Positions 15,229 to 26,200 are shown, numbered from the stretch's first letter. The stretch: DNA of 41,524 nucleotides from Flavobacterium macrobrachii (GCF_014486675.1 NZ_JACTAC010000023.1:1-41524); one strand, 5' to 3'. The notes: generated by a model not told the origin, from the letters alone. Numbers and translations: made by a program.

Positions 15229-16245
15229 AAGTTCCCCCTGATTAAATCCTTTAATTCTCCCAAGATGCTTATATGCCTTTTCAGTAACTTCTCTTCCACG
15301 TGGAGTTCTGATGATAAAACCTTCTTGTATCAAAAACGGTTCATAGACTTCCTCAATAGTTTCACCACTTTCAGAAACAGCTGTTGCAAGCGTAGAAAGA
15401 CCAACTGGTCCGCCTTTAAATTTATCGATTATGGTTGTTAGGATTTTATTATCCATTTCGTCCAAACCATGTGCATCAACATGTAATGCTTTAAGAGAGA
15501 ATTTAGCAATTTCAATGTCAATTTTACCATTTCCTTTAATCTGTGCAAAATCACGCACTCTTCGAAGCAATGCGTTAGCAATACGTGGTGTTCCACGACT
15601 TCTTCCAGCAATTTCGATGGCGGCTTCCATTGTGATTGGCATTTTTAAAATTGCTGAGCTTCGCTGAACTATTGTAGTCAACAATTCGGTGTTGTAATAT
15701 TGTAATCTACTTTGAATTCCAAAACGCGCTCGCATTGGTGCTGTTAACAATCCTGAACGAGTTGTTGCTCCAACTAAGGTAAACGGATTTAGATTAATTT
15801 GAACCGTTCGTGCATTTGGTCCAGACTCAATCATAATATCTATTTTGAAGTCTTCCATTGCCGAATACAAATATTCTTCAACAACAGGACTTAAACGATG
15901 AATTTCGTCTATAAAAAGAACATCTCGTTCCTCAAGATTTGTCAGAAGACCAGCTAAATCTCCGGGTTTATCTAAAACTGGTCCAGAAGTTATTTTAATT
16001 CCAACACCAAGTTCATTTGCCAAAATATTAGCTAATGTAGTTTTACCTAAACCTGGCGGACCATGAAATAAGGTATGATCTAATGCTTCACTTCTAAGAT
16101 TAGCTGCTTCAACGAATACTTTTAAATTTTCAAGTACTTGTTCTTGACCAGTAAAATCATCAAAAGATAATGGTCTTAACTTTTTTTCTAAGTCAAGCTC
16201 TTCTGGATTAAAATTGGCATTCGTTGGGTTAAGATTTTCGTTCAT
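15223..16245 (-). CDS. ruvB: Holliday junction branch migration helicase RuvB
   Basis: This 340-residue protein is the hexameric ATPase motor that with RuvA drives Holliday junction migration for RuvC in recombinational repair. Motifs: [19 protein letters not shown] at the start, Walker [13 protein letters not shown], Walker [11 protein letters not shown], sensor 1 [10 protein letters not shown], arginine finger region APMRARFG, and the winged-helix end [11 protein letters not shown] with [21 protein letters not shown] chose the ATG at 16245 ([16 protein letters not shown]); the open frame continues 20 residues further but runs into the upstream terminator. The protein ends GFNQGELF, a normal RuvB terminus, directly at the S23 unit. 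A TAnnTTTG box ends five bases before the ATG. Probably cotranscribed with the S23 gene and queG. Confidence 0.97.
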   Translation of the reverse strand: MNENLNPTNANFNPEELDLEKKLRPLSFDDFTGQEQVLENLKVFVEAANLRSEALDHTLFHGPPGLGKTTLANILANELGVGIKITSGPVLDKPGDLAGLLTNLEERDVLFIDEIHRLSPVVEEYLYSAMEDFKIDIMIESGPNARTVQINLNPFTLVGATTRSGLLTAPMRARFGIQSRLQYYNTELLTTIVQRSSAILKMPITMEAAIEIAGRSRGTPRIANALLRRVRDFAQIKGNGKIDIEIAKFSLKALHVDAHGLDEMDNKILTTIIDKFKGGPVGLSTLATAVSESGETIEEVYEPFLIQEGFIIRTPRGREVTEKAYKHLGRIKGFNQGELF

Positions 16246-16249
16246 ACTA

Positions 16250-16257
16250 CAAATATA
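16250..16257 (-). promoter_or_regulatory. Candidate -7 promoter element of ruvB
   Basis: TATATTTG on the minus strand fits TAnnTTTG. A TTTG lies 15 bp upstream (16276-16273), somewhat closer than usual. Transcription would begin within a few bases of the ATG at 16245, giving a leaderless or nearly leaderless mRNA. Confidence 0.45.
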
Positions 16258-16278
16258 GGATAAAGTTGGATGCAAATA

Positions 16279-16308
16279 AAAATGCCTTTCGATGATGAAA
16301 GGCATTTT
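16279..16308. terminator. Terminator at the end of the act-cta operon
   Basis: AAAATGCCTTTC, loop GATGAT, GAAAGGCATTTT: a 12-bp perfect stem 20 bp past the ctaD stop. T-rich on both strands, so it can work in both directions; it separates the oxidase operon from ruvB. Confidence 0.85.
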
Positions 16309-16327
16309 CTATATTTTTTAAAACCGA

Positions 16328-18136
16328 TTAATGATGCAATACTTCTTCACCTGGTTTCATTGGCACGTTTTGAGGAACGAAATCTTCATCATGACCTGGT
16401 TTACTATAATCATAAGGCCATCTATGAACTTCTGGAAGTTCTCCTGGCCAGTTTCCATGAATGTGTTCTACTGGTGCAGTCCATTCTAGCGTATTTGATT
16501 TCCAAGGATTTTGTTCAGACTTTTTACCATAGAAAATACTATGGAAGAAATTCCACAAGAATACCAATTGGAAAACACCTCCAACAAGAGCAAATACAGT
16601 AATAACAACATTTACATTTGCTAAATCATCAAACAATGGGAAATTAGTATTTGTATAATATCTTCTTGGTAAACCTGCCATTCCAATAAAATGCATTGGA
16701 AAGAAAACTCCATAAGCACAAACCGCAGTTACCCAAAAATGTACATATCCTAAATTTTTATTCAACATTCTTCCAAACATTCTTGGGAACCAATGATAAA
16801 TTCCAGCAAACATTCCATAAAGAGCAGAAATACCCATTACTAAGTGGAAGTGAGCAACAACAAAATACGTATCGTGAACATTGATATCCAAAGTACTGTC
16901 TCCAAGGATAATTCCAGTTAAACCTCCAGTAATGAAAGTAGAAACCAATCCAATAGAAAACAACATCCCAGGATTCATTTGAAGATTACCTTTCCACAAT
17001 GTTGTAATATAGTTGAATGCTTTTACCGCAGATGGAATTGCAATCAATAAAGTTGTAAAGGTAAATACCGAACCTAAGAATGGATTCATACCCGATATAA
17101 ACATGTGATGTCCCCAAACAATTGTTGACAAAAATGCAATTGCAATAATAGACATAATCATCGCTCTGTATCCAAAGATTGGTTTACGAGCATTTGTAGC
17201 AATAACTTCTGAAGTAATACCCAAAGCTGGCAACAATACAATATATACTTCTGGATGTCCTAAGAACCAAAATAAATGTTCAAATAATACAGGTGAACCA
17301 CCTTGATAATTCAATACTTCACCTGCCAAATAAATATCAGATAAGAAGAAAGATGTACCAAAACTTCTATCCATAATCAACAATAACGCTGCTGATAATA
17401 AAACAGGGAATGAAATAATACCAATAATTGCTGTAATAAAGAAAGCCCAAATTGTTAGTGGCAATCTTGTCATTGACATACCTTTTGTTCTAAGGTTGAT
17501 AACGGTTACTACGTAATTCAAAGAACCTAATAATGAAGATGCAATGAAAATAGCCATAGAAACTAGCCAAAGAGTCATACCAGTTCCCGAACCTGAAATA
17601 GATTGAGGCAAGGCACTCAATGGCGGATAAATTGTCCATCCTGCAGAAGCTGGTCCAGATTCTACAAAAAGAGAAATAACCATGACAACGCTAGAAAGGA
17701 AGAATAACCAATAGGAAACCATATTCAAGAAACCTGAAGCCATATCACGAGCTCCAATTTGAAGCGGTATCAATAAGTTACTAAACGTTCCACTTAATCC
17801 AGCAGTCAATACAAAGAAAACCATTATGGTTCCATGAATAGTGATTAATGCCAAATACACTTCATTGGTCATTACGCCATTTGGAGCAAATTTGTCTCCT
17901 AATAATATATTGAAAATTTTGAATGATTCTTCTGGCCATGCAAGTTGCATTCTAAAAAGCATTGACATTCCAACACCAATAATACCCATAATGATACCAG
18001 TAATTAAATACTGTTTAGATATCATTTTATGGTCAATACTGAAAATATATTTAGTTATAAAAGTATCTTTATGGTGATGCTCGTGGTCGTGACCGTGATC
18101 ATTTTCGTGTGCGTGATTGTGAGCTTCTGATGACAT
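16328..18136 (-). CDS. ctaD: Cytochrome c oxidase subunit I (aa3-type heme-copper oxidase)
   Basis: This 602-residue integral membrane protein holds low-spin heme a and the heme a3-CuB site that reduces oxygen to water while pumping protons. Visible ligands and channels: the low-spin heme His in ITIHGTIMVFF, GHPEVYIVLLPALGITSEV near residue 295 (CuB ligand, cross-linked Tyr and the D-channel Glu of A1-type oxidases), the two CuB histidines in WGHHMFISGMNP near 342, and HDTYFVVAHFHLVMG near 420-428 (both heme ligands). About twelve membrane helices. The first 23 residues are strongly His-rich (HNHAHENDHGHDHEHHH). The C-terminal tail also has several His. It is the last gene of the operon and follows ctaC by 26 bp. 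Confidence 0.97.
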   Translation of the reverse strand: MSSEAHNHAHENDHGHDHEHHHKDTFITKYIFSIDHKMISKQYLITGIIMGIIGVGMSMLFRMQLAWPEESFKIFNILLGDKFAPNGVMTNEVYLALITIHGTIMVFFVLTAGLSGTFSNLLIPLQIGARDMASGFLNMVSYWLFFLSSVVMVISLFVESGPASAGWTIYPPLSALPQSISGSGTGMTLWLVSMAIFIASSLLGSLNYVVTVINLRTKGMSMTRLPLTIWAFFITAIIGIISFPVLLSAALLLIMDRSFGTSFFLSDIYLAGEVLNYQGGSPVLFEHLFWFLGHPEVYIVLLPALGITSEVIATNARKPIFGYRAMIMSIIAIAFLSTIVWGHHMFISGMNPFLGSVFTFTTLLIAIPSAVKAFNYITTLWKGNLQMNPGMLFSIGLVSTFITGGLTGIILGDSTLDINVHDTYFVVAHFHLVMGISALYGMFAGIYHWFPRMFGRMLNKNLGYVHFWVTAVCAYGVFFPMHFIGMAGLPRRYYTNTNFPLFDDLANVNVVITVFALVGGVFQLVFLWNFFHSIFYGKKSEQNPWKSNTLEWTAPVEHIHGNWPGELPEVHRWPYDYSKPGHDEDFVPQNVPMKPGEEVLHH

Positions 18137-18162
18137 ATTATTAAGCTTTATATTATAAATAA

Positions 18163-19350
18163 TTATTTAACTTCTATTGAATTAGCTACTAAAGTTGTGT
18201 CTTTAGTTGTTGTTACTGCAGTAGTATCTGGTTTTTTAGCTTCAGCTTCAGTAGCTTGAGCTTCGGCAGCAGCAACTTTAGCCGCAGCAGCAATAGTTTT
18301 TGATTGTTTTTCTTTCATCCATTTGTTGAAATCTTCAGGAGTATCAACCACAATTTTCATTTGCATGTTGTAGTGAGAAGCACCACAAATTTTATTACAA
18401 AGTAATAAATAATCAAAAGTATAAGGTTCTAGAGCTGGCTCACCTTTTGCAACCAATTTTTCGCTATTTTTAGCTCTGATAGCATTGATATTAGCAACTT
18501 TTTCAACAATAGCTGGCCTTTCTCTCATTTCGGTTGTTGTTAATGTTGGAATAAAAGAAAAAGTGGTTACCATACCTGGAACACAGTTCATTTGTGCTCT
18601 AAAATGTGGCATATAAGCTGAGTGCAAAACGTCTTGTGAACGCATTTTAAAAATTACTCTTTTACCTTTTGGCAAGTGCAATTCAGTAGATGCAAAATCG
18701 TCTTGAGCATTTGGATCAGATAAATCAACACCAAGATTATTTACACCTTCTATATAACGAACGTTTGCTTTACCTAAAACGTTATCAGTTCCAGCATAGC
18801 GAGCTTCCCAACCAAATTGTTTTGCATACAATTCAATTATGATAGCGTCTTGTTCTTGTTCTTTGTCAACAAACATAATGTTGTTCCAAGCATATAATCC
18901 ATAAAGAATTAAACCTGCCAAAACTACAGCTGGAATTGAACTCCAAATAACTTCTAACTTGTTATTATCAGCAAAATAAAGTGCCTTTTGTCCTTCTCTT
19001 CCTCTGTATTTATAAGCGAAATAGTGTAATAATGCTTGTGTAATCGTTTGAACGATAAAAATCAAAACCAATGAAATTATCATCAAATTATCTACTAATG
19101 GACCGTGTTCTGATGCTGAATCACTCAATAAAGGGAAATGTCCATAATTCCATACACAATAAATTGTGGTAATGTATATGAAAACAAGGAAAGCAAACAT
19201 TAAGTATCCATTAACTTTATTGTCATTATCATCTGCAACCTGAGTATCGTTAACTGATGAGCCAACTTGAGTTAGATCAAAAATTTTGGTTAACTGCCAC
19301 AAAGCAATTGCTAATAAAGCTACAACTATAAGTATCAAAAAAGTTGTCAT
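18163..19350 (-). CDS. ctaC: Cytochrome c oxidase subunit II
   Basis: This 395-residue subunit takes electrons into the oxidase through binuclear CuA. The CuA site is complete: His in VLHSAYMPHFRAQ and the cluster CNKICGASHYNM near residues 314-325 (two Cys, His, Met). Lys stands where many families have Ser-Glu (CSEIC), a variant that I believe is common in Bacteroidota. The aromatic patch FGWEARYAG is present. The N-terminal half has about four membrane segments instead of the usual two. No heme c motif occurs, so it is aa3 rather than caa3. The last 45 residues are Ala/Thr/Lys-rich low complexity. It lies between actF (20 bp upstream) and ctaD; the layout implies a complex III-oxidase supercomplex. 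Confidence 0.95.
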   Translation of the reverse strand: MTTFLILIVVALLAIALWQLTKIFDLTQVGSSVNDTQVADDNDNKVNGYLMFAFLVFIYITTIYCVWNYGHFPLLSDSASEHGPLVDNLMIISLVLIFIVQTITQALLHYFAYKYRGREGQKALYFADNNKLEVIWSSIPAVVLAGLILYGLYAWNNIMFVDKEQEQDAIIIELYAKQFGWEARYAGTDNVLGKANVRYIEGVNNLGVDLSDPNAQDDFASTELHLPKGKRVIFKMRSQDVLHSAYMPHFRAQMNCVPGMVTTFSFIPTLTTTEMRERPAIVEKVANINAIRAKNSEKLVAKGEPALEPYTFDYLLLCNKICGASHYNMQMKIVVDTPEDFNKWMKEKQSKTIAAAAKVAAAEAQATEAEAKKPDTTAVTTTKDTTLVANSIEVK

Positions 19351-19370
19351 TTGTTTTTTACTTTAAAATA

Positions 19371-20699
19371 TTAATAATGAAAATGTTTACTTTCTTCAAT
19401 CAAAGGGTTTCTTTTTGGTAGTAACGGAGCTTTTGTTAAAGCTGTAAATACAACAAAGATGAACAATCCTAGGAAGAATAAAATTGCTGCGATTTCTGTG
19501 ATACCAATAAACCATTGGTCACCAACTGTTGCTGGCATAATCATATTAAAGAAATCAATATAGTGACCTGCTAAAATTACAGTTCCAGCCATAACAATTA
19601 TCCAAGTGATGCGTTTAAAATCAGTATTAATCAACACTAAGAATGGGAAAATAAAATTCATAACAACAGCACCAAAAAAGGTGATGTTATAATGCTCGAT
19701 TCTGGTTATGAAATAAGTTACCTCTTCAGGGATATTTGAATACCAAATAAGCATAAACTGTGAAAACCATAAATAAGTCCAAAAGACACTAATACCAAAC
19801 ATGAATTTTGATAAATCGTGGATATGACTTGTATTTACATGTTCTAAATATCCTTTTGATTTCAAATACAAAGTAACCATTGAAATTACCGTTATTCCAC
19901 TCACAAAGAAACTTGCAAATACATACCATCCAAATAATGTACTGAACCAGTGTGGATCAACTGACATAATCCAGTCCCATGACATGATAGATTCTGTTAC
20001 AATGAAGAAGACTAAAAATGCCGCTGACATTTTGAAATTCTTTTTGTAGAAAGTATTATCGTTAGATTCGTCTTGAGCTAAACAATTTTTTCTAGACAAA
20101 TAACGGTATAAATTCCAACCAGCAATAAAAATTGCAGCTCTGATAATCCAGAATGGAAAATTTAAGTAACCTGATTTTCCAGCAATAAGTTTATCGTAGT
20201 TTTCATGACCAACTTCGGTTACACCTTCATTCATCCATACGAATAAATGATTTAAGTGGAAACCTGAAAGTAATAACAAGATGAAAACAATGATTGAACC
20301 TGGTAACAAATAAGCAGTTATACCTTGCATTACTCTAAATAATACTGGTGACCAACCTGCCTGTGCTACTTGCTGAATGGCATAAAATGCTAAAACTCCA
20401 AGAGAAATCAACATAAAGAACAAACCAGCTACATAAACGGCAGCCCAAGGTTTGTTTTGCAATTGGTGTAAAACATGCTCGAGGTGTTCATTATGCTCAG
20501 CTTCTGCTTTAGCATCGTGCTTTTGAGTTGCATGTGCATCATGTTTTGCATCATGATGACCATGACTATCAGCAGCAAGTATAGTTTCTACATCTTGAAT
20601 TGTTTTTGGCGCCGAAAAAAAGCCATAACCAATTCCTAATACTCCTAAAAGCATCAAGATGAATGAAAATGTTTTTAATTTACTAGAAAAAGTATACAT
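19371..20699 (-). CDS. actF: Alternative complex III subunit ActF (NrfD-like quinol-binding membrane protein)
   Basis: This 442-residue polytopic membrane protein of the NrfD/PsrC-like family, paralogous to ActC in the same operon, has about ten membrane helices (for example SFILMLLGVLGIGYGFF and WAAVYVAGLFFMLISLGVLAFYA). Alternative complex III oxidises menaquinol and passes electrons to cytochromes; ActC and ActF form its membrane core. I chose ATG 20699 (MYTFSSKLK); the frame also opens at an upstream TTG, adding five residues. Between helices 1 and 2 is a striking His/Ala/Lys stretch (about residues 45-80: HGHHDAKHDAHATQKHDAKA), similar in kind to the His-rich ends of ActC and CtaD. Located between actE and ctaC. 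Confidence 0.9.
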   Translation of the reverse strand: MYTFSSKLKTFSFILMLLGVLGIGYGFFSAPKTIQDVETILAADSHGHHDAKHDAHATQKHDAKAEAEHNEHLEHVLHQLQNKPWAAVYVAGLFFMLISLGVLAFYAIQQVAQAGWSPVLFRVMQGITAYLLPGSIIVFILLLLSGFHLNHLFVWMNEGVTEVGHENYDKLIAGKSGYLNFPFWIIRAAIFIAGWNLYRYLSRKNCLAQDESNDNTFYKKNFKMSAAFLVFFIVTESIMSWDWIMSVDPHWFSTLFGWYVFASFFVSGITVISMVTLYLKSKGYLEHVNTSHIHDLSKFMFGISVFWTYLWFSQFMLIWYSNIPEEVTYFITRIEHYNITFFGAVVMNFIFPFLVLINTDFKRITWIIVMAGTVILAGHYIDFFNMIMPATVGDQWFIGITEIAAILFFLGLFIFVVFTALTKAPLLPKRNPLIEESKHFHY

Positions 20700-20726
20700 A
20701 TCTATAACAATCAATTTATTCTACAA

Positions 20727-21287
20727 TTATAATTCGCTTTTCAGTTTTTGAACATAAGCCGTCACTAACCATCTTTCTTCTTGGTTTAACTGATTAGCAT
20801 GTGAACCCATTGAATTTAACCCATAAGTAATTACGTGAAAAATACTTCCTTCGGTAATAACTCTATCTTTATAACTTGGTACTCCAAGAAATTTTTCATT
20901 GGTTACTAGTTTACCTTTTCCATCACCAGCATTTCCGTGACAAATTGCACAATAAATATCGTATAACTCTTGTGCTTTTTTCATATCAACAGTAGCTGGA
21001 TCAAGAGGTGATTTTAAACTTGCTTTTGCTGCTTCATATCCTTCTGTTGTATTTGGATATTCATAAGGTTGAAAACCTCTTTTAATAGTCCCATCAACAG
21101 GTAATTGTCCTTCTTTACCTTTCAAACCAGTAGGCGAATTGAAAGCATCAGATTCCGAATAGGTTTCATAAGCGACCGATTCATACATGTTTGGCATGTA
21201 TTGGTAATTAGGTTTCTTATCATCTTTACAAGAAGACAACGAAACTAATAATCCAAATATAAATACTACTTTAAGTAACTTTTTCAT
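20727..21287 (-). CDS. actE: Alternative complex III subunit ActE, monoheme cytochrome c lipoprotein
   Basis: This 186-residue protein has a lipoprotein signal peptide (LLVSLSSC, lipidated Cys about residue 20) and a C-terminal class I cytochrome c domain: CAICH heme-binding motif near residue 113 and the distal Met probably in GLNSMGSHANQL. It is anchored to the outer face of the inner membrane and carries electrons within or out of alternative complex III. Residues 30-100 form an extended linker typical of ActE. Spacing to actD is 9 bp and to actF 27 bp, within the same operon. Confidence 0.92.
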   Translation of the reverse strand: MKKLLKVVFIFGLLVSLSSCKDDKKPNYQYMPNMYESVAYETYSESDAFNSPTGLKGKEGQLPVDGTIKRGFQPYEYPNTTEGYEAAKASLKSPLDPATVDMKKAQELYDIYCAICHGNAGDGKGKLVTNEKFLGVPSYKDRVITEGSIFHVITYGLNSMGSHANQLNQEERWLVTAYVQKLKSEL

Positions 21288-21296
21288 ATTCTCTTT

Positions 21297-21833
21297 TTAA
21301 TGCTTTTCTACAACTTTAACTTCAACTGCACCTGTTTTATGAAAGAAAGAAACCAATTCATCTTCATTGTTATTAACAGACACTTCCATTAAGAAATGAT
21401 CATCAGTTGTTCTTACATCAGGATTTTCTGCTTCTTTAAATGGCCACAATCTACTTCTTAAGTAGAAAGTAATAACCATTAAGTGAGCTGCAAAAAATAC
21501 AGTCATTTCAAACATTACTGGAACAAAAGCCGGCATGTTTTGTAAATAACTAAAACTTGGTTTACCACCAATATCTTGTGGCCAACCTCCAGTTGGATTA
21601 ATCATGATATTCCACATCATCCATGTTGCAAATGAAATACCGATACATCCATAAATAAAGGCACAAATAGCAAGTCTTGTTGGCGCTAATCCCATTGCTT
21701 TGTCCAAACCATGAACAGGAAATGGAGTAAAGACTTCTTCAATATGATAATGTGCTTTTCTTGTTTGCTTTACAGCATCCATCAAAATATCATCATCATT
21801 ATATAATGCGTGTATAACTTTAGTATTACTCAT
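21297..21833 (-). CDS. actD: Alternative complex III subunit ActD (DUF3341)
   Basis: This 178-residue protein has a soluble N-terminal domain and two membrane helices: LAICAFIYGCIGISFATWMM (about 55-75) and FVPVMFEMTVFFAAHLMVITFYL (about 100-122). The family marks TPFPVHGLDKAMG and GGKPSFSYLQNMPAFVPVMFE are intact. ActD is a structural subunit of alternative complex III without redox cofactors; its catalytic contribution is unclear. The C-terminal DDHFLMEVSVNN stretch follows the second helix. It lies between actC (8 bp) and actE (9 bp), so translational coupling is likely. Confidence 0.93.
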   Translation of the reverse strand: MSNTKVIHALYNDDDILMDAVKQTRKAHYHIEEVFTPFPVHGLDKAMGLAPTRLAICAFIYGCIGISFATWMMWNIMINPTGGWPQDIGGKPSFSYLQNMPAFVPVMFEMTVFFAAHLMVITFYLRSRLWPFKEAENPDVRTTDDHFLMEVSVNNNEDELVSFFHKTGAVEVKVVEKH

Positions 21834-21841
21834 AACAACAA

Positions 21842-23251
21842 TTAGTGTTTATCTGAATGATTATGACCTTCTTTTTCTCTTTCTCTTTTATAATTTTCTC
21901 CTGATGATTTCAAGATTGTTTTTACCTCTGCTTGAGCAATCACAGGGAAAGTTCTAGCATATAAAAGGAATAAGACAAAGAAGAAACCAATAGTTCCAAT
22001 ATAAATTCCAATATCTACAAATGTTGGTGAGAACATTGTCCAAGATGATGGTAAATAATCTCTGTGAAGTGATGTAACGATAATTACGAAACGCTCAAAC
22101 CACATACCGATATTTACTACAATCGAGATTACGAAAGAGAACATGATACTTGTTCTTAATTTTTTGAACCACATAAACTGTGGAGAGAACACGTTACATG
22201 TCATCATTGCCCAATAAGCCCAAGCATAAGGACCAGTTGCTCTATTCAAGAAAGCATACTGCTCATATTCTACACCTGAATACCAAGCTACGAATAACTC
22301 TGTTATATAAGCTACACCAACGATAGAACCTGTAATCATGATTACGATGTTCATTAATTCGATATGTTGGATAGTAATATATGCTTCTAAATTTGATACT
22401 TTTCTCATGATGATAAGAAGTGTATTTACCATCGCAAATCCTGAGAATACCGCACCTGCTACGAAATATGGTGGGAAAATGGTTGTATGCCAACCTGGAA
22501 TTACCGAAGTAGCAAAGTCAAACGATACAATAGTATGTACCGAAAGTACAAGTGGTGTTGCTAAACCTGCTAATACAAGAGAAACTTCTTCAAAACGTTG
22601 CCAGTCTTTTGCTCTTCCGCTCCAACCGAAACTTAAAATTGAATAGATTTTTTTATTGAAAGGAGTTACTGCTCTATCTCTAAGCATTGCAAAGTCAGGT
22701 AATAAACCTGTCCACCAGAAAACAAGTGAAACAGAAAGATAAGTAGAGATTGCAAATACGTCCCAAAGAAGTGGTGAGTTAAAGTTTACCCAAAGTGAAC
22801 CAAATTGATTTGGAATTGGAACAACCCAATACGCTAACCAAGGTCTACCCATGTGAATAATTGGGAACAAACCTGCTTGAACAACCGAGAAAATTGTCAT
22901 TGCTTCTGCCGAACGGTTAATTGCCATTCTCCATTTTTGGCGGAATAACAAAAGTACTGCAGAAATTAGAGTTCCAGCGTGACCGATACCAACCCACCAA
23001 ACGAAGTTAGTAATATCCCAAGCCCAACCAACGGTTTTATTTAATCCCCAAGTTCCGATACCAGTAGATATGGTATAAATTATACAACCTATTCCCCAAA
23101 GGAAAGCTACCAATGCTATGGAAAATACAGTCCACCATTGTTTATTTGCTCTACCTTCAACTGGAGCAGCTACATCAACTGTTACATCGTGATAAGTTTT
23201 ATCACCTATAACTAAAGGTTTTCTAATGGGTGCTTCGTAATGAGACGACAT
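21842..23251 (-). CDS. actC: Alternative complex III subunit ActC (NrfD-like)
   Basis: This 469-residue membrane protein of the NrfD/PsrC family has about ten transmembrane helices, starting with a soluble leader (MSSHYEAPIRKPLVIGDKTY). Conserved stretches include GHAGTLISAVLLLFRQKWR, HMGRPWLAYWVVP and WNFNSPLLWD-like VNFNSPLLWDVFAIS. ActC carries the presumed menaquinol site next to the iron-sulfur subunit ActB and may take part in proton movement. The tail is charged and His-containing (EREKEGHNHSDKH). Located between actB (36 bp) and actD (8 bp) in the usual order. Confidence 0.94.
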   Translation of the reverse strand: MSSHYEAPIRKPLVIGDKTYHDVTVDVAAPVEGRANKQWWTVFSIALVAFLWGIGCIIYTISTGIGTWGLNKTVGWAWDITNFVWWVGIGHAGTLISAVLLLFRQKWRMAINRSAEAMTIFSVVQAGLFPIIHMGRPWLAYWVVPIPNQFGSLWVNFNSPLLWDVFAISTYLSVSLVFWWTGLLPDFAMLRDRAVTPFNKKIYSILSFGWSGRAKDWQRFEEVSLVLAGLATPLVLSVHTIVSFDFATSVIPGWHTTIFPPYFVAGAVFSGFAMVNTLLIIMRKVSNLEAYITIQHIELMNIVIMITGSIVGVAYITELFVAWYSGVEYEQYAFLNRATGPYAWAYWAMMTCNVFSPQFMWFKKLRTSIMFSFVISIVVNIGMWFERFVIIVTSLHRDYLPSSWTMFSPTFVDIGIYIGTIGFFFVLFLLYARTFPVIAQAEVKTILKSSGENYKREREKEGHNHSDKH

Positions 23252-23287
23252 AATCCTTTATATTGTTTCTTATTAATAAATTTACTA

Positions 23288-26200
23288 TTAGGTATTTCTA
23301 ACTTTTACGTGGTAGAATACATTCGGTTTTGTACCAACATGCTCAAGTAAGTGATACATTCTTTTATCTTCAACAAGTTTTGAAACTTTATCTTCTTTGT
23401 TGTTAACGTCACCAAAAACCATCGATCCTGTAGAACATGCTGCAGAACAAGCTGTTTGGAATTCATCTACTGAAACTTCTCTTCCTTCGCGTTTTGCAGT
23501 TAAAATTGTTTTTTGTGTCATTTGAATACACATTGAACATTTTTCCATAACTCCACGAGAACGGACGTTTACATCTGGATTAATAACCATACGACCCAAA
23601 TCATCATTCATATAGAAATCAAATTCGTCATTGTTGTTATACAAGAACCAGTTAAAACGACGTACTTTGTATGGACAGTTGTTTGCGCAATATCTTGTTC
23701 CAACACATCTGTTATAAGCCATTTGGTTTTGACCTTGACGACCGTGAGATGTTGCAGCAACTGGACAAACTGTTTCACATGGTGCGTGATTACAATGTTG
23801 ACACATTACTGGCTGGAATACTACTTGTGGATTATCAGCAGGACTTTCCATTTGTCCAAATCCACCTAATGAACCTTTATCTCCAAATAAACCGTCGAAA
23901 CCTTCTTTTTTCTCAACATCTTTAGCAAAAGTTTCTTCTGAAGAATAATATCTATCAATACGCAACCAGTGCATATCACGACTTCTTCTAATTTCTTCTT
24001 TTCCTACTACTGGAACGTTGTTTTCAGCATGACAAGCAATGACACATGCGCCACATCCTGTACATGAATTCAAATCGATTGAAAGATTAAAATGATGTCC
24101 TATTGAACGATCAAATGATTCCCATAAATCTACCGAAGTAGCTTCAACTTCTTTGTGATCTAAAGAAACAACTGGTTGTGGATTCCAAACCTTAGCTTCT
24201 TTAGTATTGAATATTTGTAATGTTGTTTCTTTAACAATATCACCTCTACCCATCAACGTTTTTTGTGATTGAACAGAAGCAAACTCGTGTTCACCACCTG
24301 CTTTTGTAATAGTTACTGATTGTACATTATTAAAGTTTGCGTATAAAACATAGGCATTAACACCTACTTGCATTTCTTCTTTTAAAGCAGCTTTTCTACC
24401 ATATCCAAGCGCTAAACCAACAGTTCCTTTAGCTTGACCAGGTTGTACAATAACTGGAGCAGTAATTTCTTTATTACCAGCATTAATTGTAACATAACTT
24501 CCGTTCAAACCTCCATCGGCAACAATTCTATTTTCTACACCTAATTCTTCTGCATCAGCTCTAGAAATAGTTAAATAGTTATCCCATGAAACTCTTGTAA
24601 TTGGATCTGGAAACTCTTGTAACCAAGGATTATTTGCCTGTTGACCATCACCAAGACCAGTTTTAGTATATAATACTAATTCAAATCCTTGAACAGCTTT
24701 TGTTTGAGCTAATGCATTGGCAGCAGCTCCAAAATCAGCAGAGCTAATTGAAGTTGCACCTACAGCACCAACAAATAAACCATCGTGCAATGCTTTATTC
24801 CAAGTAGTTCCCGAAATATAGTTAGCTGCATTTGCTTTTATATAATCATAGAAAGATTGAGTGTTTCCATTCCAATCTAACAATGCTTCTTGAAATTGTT
24901 TTGAACTGAATAATGGTTTGATTGTTGGTTGAACCAAAGAATACGTTCCTTTAGTTAACATTAAATCATTCCAAGATTCTAAATAATGAGGTGCAGGAAT
25001 AGCAATTGATGAAACTAAAGCTGTTTCATCTTCTTTCAAGGCGAAAGAAACCGAAAGTTTTACTTTTTTCAATCCAGAAACGAAAGCATCACCGTTTGCT
25101 AAAGTATAAACTGGATTAACTCCGCTCATAATTAGTGTGTGAACTGTTCCAGCATTCATATCAGCAATAAGTTGAGCCACTTTTTCGTTAGAACCTTTTC
25201 TAACTTGACGTGTTCCAACTGTTGAAAATGCTTCACTTGTTAAAGCTTGATTAATAGCTAAAACTAATAATTGAGCATTTTTATCTTGTATTCCTGAAAC
25301 TAAAACTCCTTTTGAACCAGCATCTCTTAATTGTTGTGCTGCTTTTAAAACTGCGTCTTCATTTGCAATTTTTCCAGTTGCTACAGCAGAACCTGTAATA
25401 ACACTGTATATTTTAACTAATGCTAATTTTTGCTCAGCAACAGTCATTGGAACTCTTTTATCAGCTGCTGCTCCAGACAAAGTCATATTAGCTTCAAACT
25501 GAAAGTGTTTTGACATTTTTCCTGCTTGTGGAACTCTTCCTTTAGCATAAGCAGCATCAAATCCGCCACCTTGCCAATCTCCTAAGAAATCTGCACCAAC
25601 AGAAACGATTACATTAGCTTTTGAAAAATCATAATCCACTAAAGCTCTTTCTCCAGAAACTGCTTCGAAAGCATCAAGTGCTGCCGATTCTGAAACCGCA
25701 TCATAAACAACATGTTTAGCTGTTGGATTTTTTGCAATAAATTCAGCGATTAATTTTTCCGTCGAAGGACTTGCAAGTGTATTAGTCAACAAAACAATTT
25801 GTCCACCTTTTGCTTTTGCATCGGCTAAACTAGATTTAATCTTTAAATCAGCTTCTTGCCAAGTAGCGTCTTTTCCTGCAACTTTAGTTTGCTTTAATCT
25901 TAGATTATCATATAAAGACAATACAGAAGCATGAACTCTTGCATTAGCAGAAAATTTTGCTCCTTCAATGGTATTGTTTTCAACTTTTATCGGACGACCT
26001 TCACGTGTTTTAATCAATAAGTTTGCAAAGTCAAAACCATCAAACATAGTTGTTGCATAGTAATCTGCAACACCAGGAATGATTTGTTCTGGTTGTAACA
26101 CATAAGGAATTGATTTGTGAACTGGTCCTTCACATGCTGCTAATGTAGCTGCAGCAGTACTAAACCCTACATATTTTAAGAAATCACGACGAGTAGTTGA

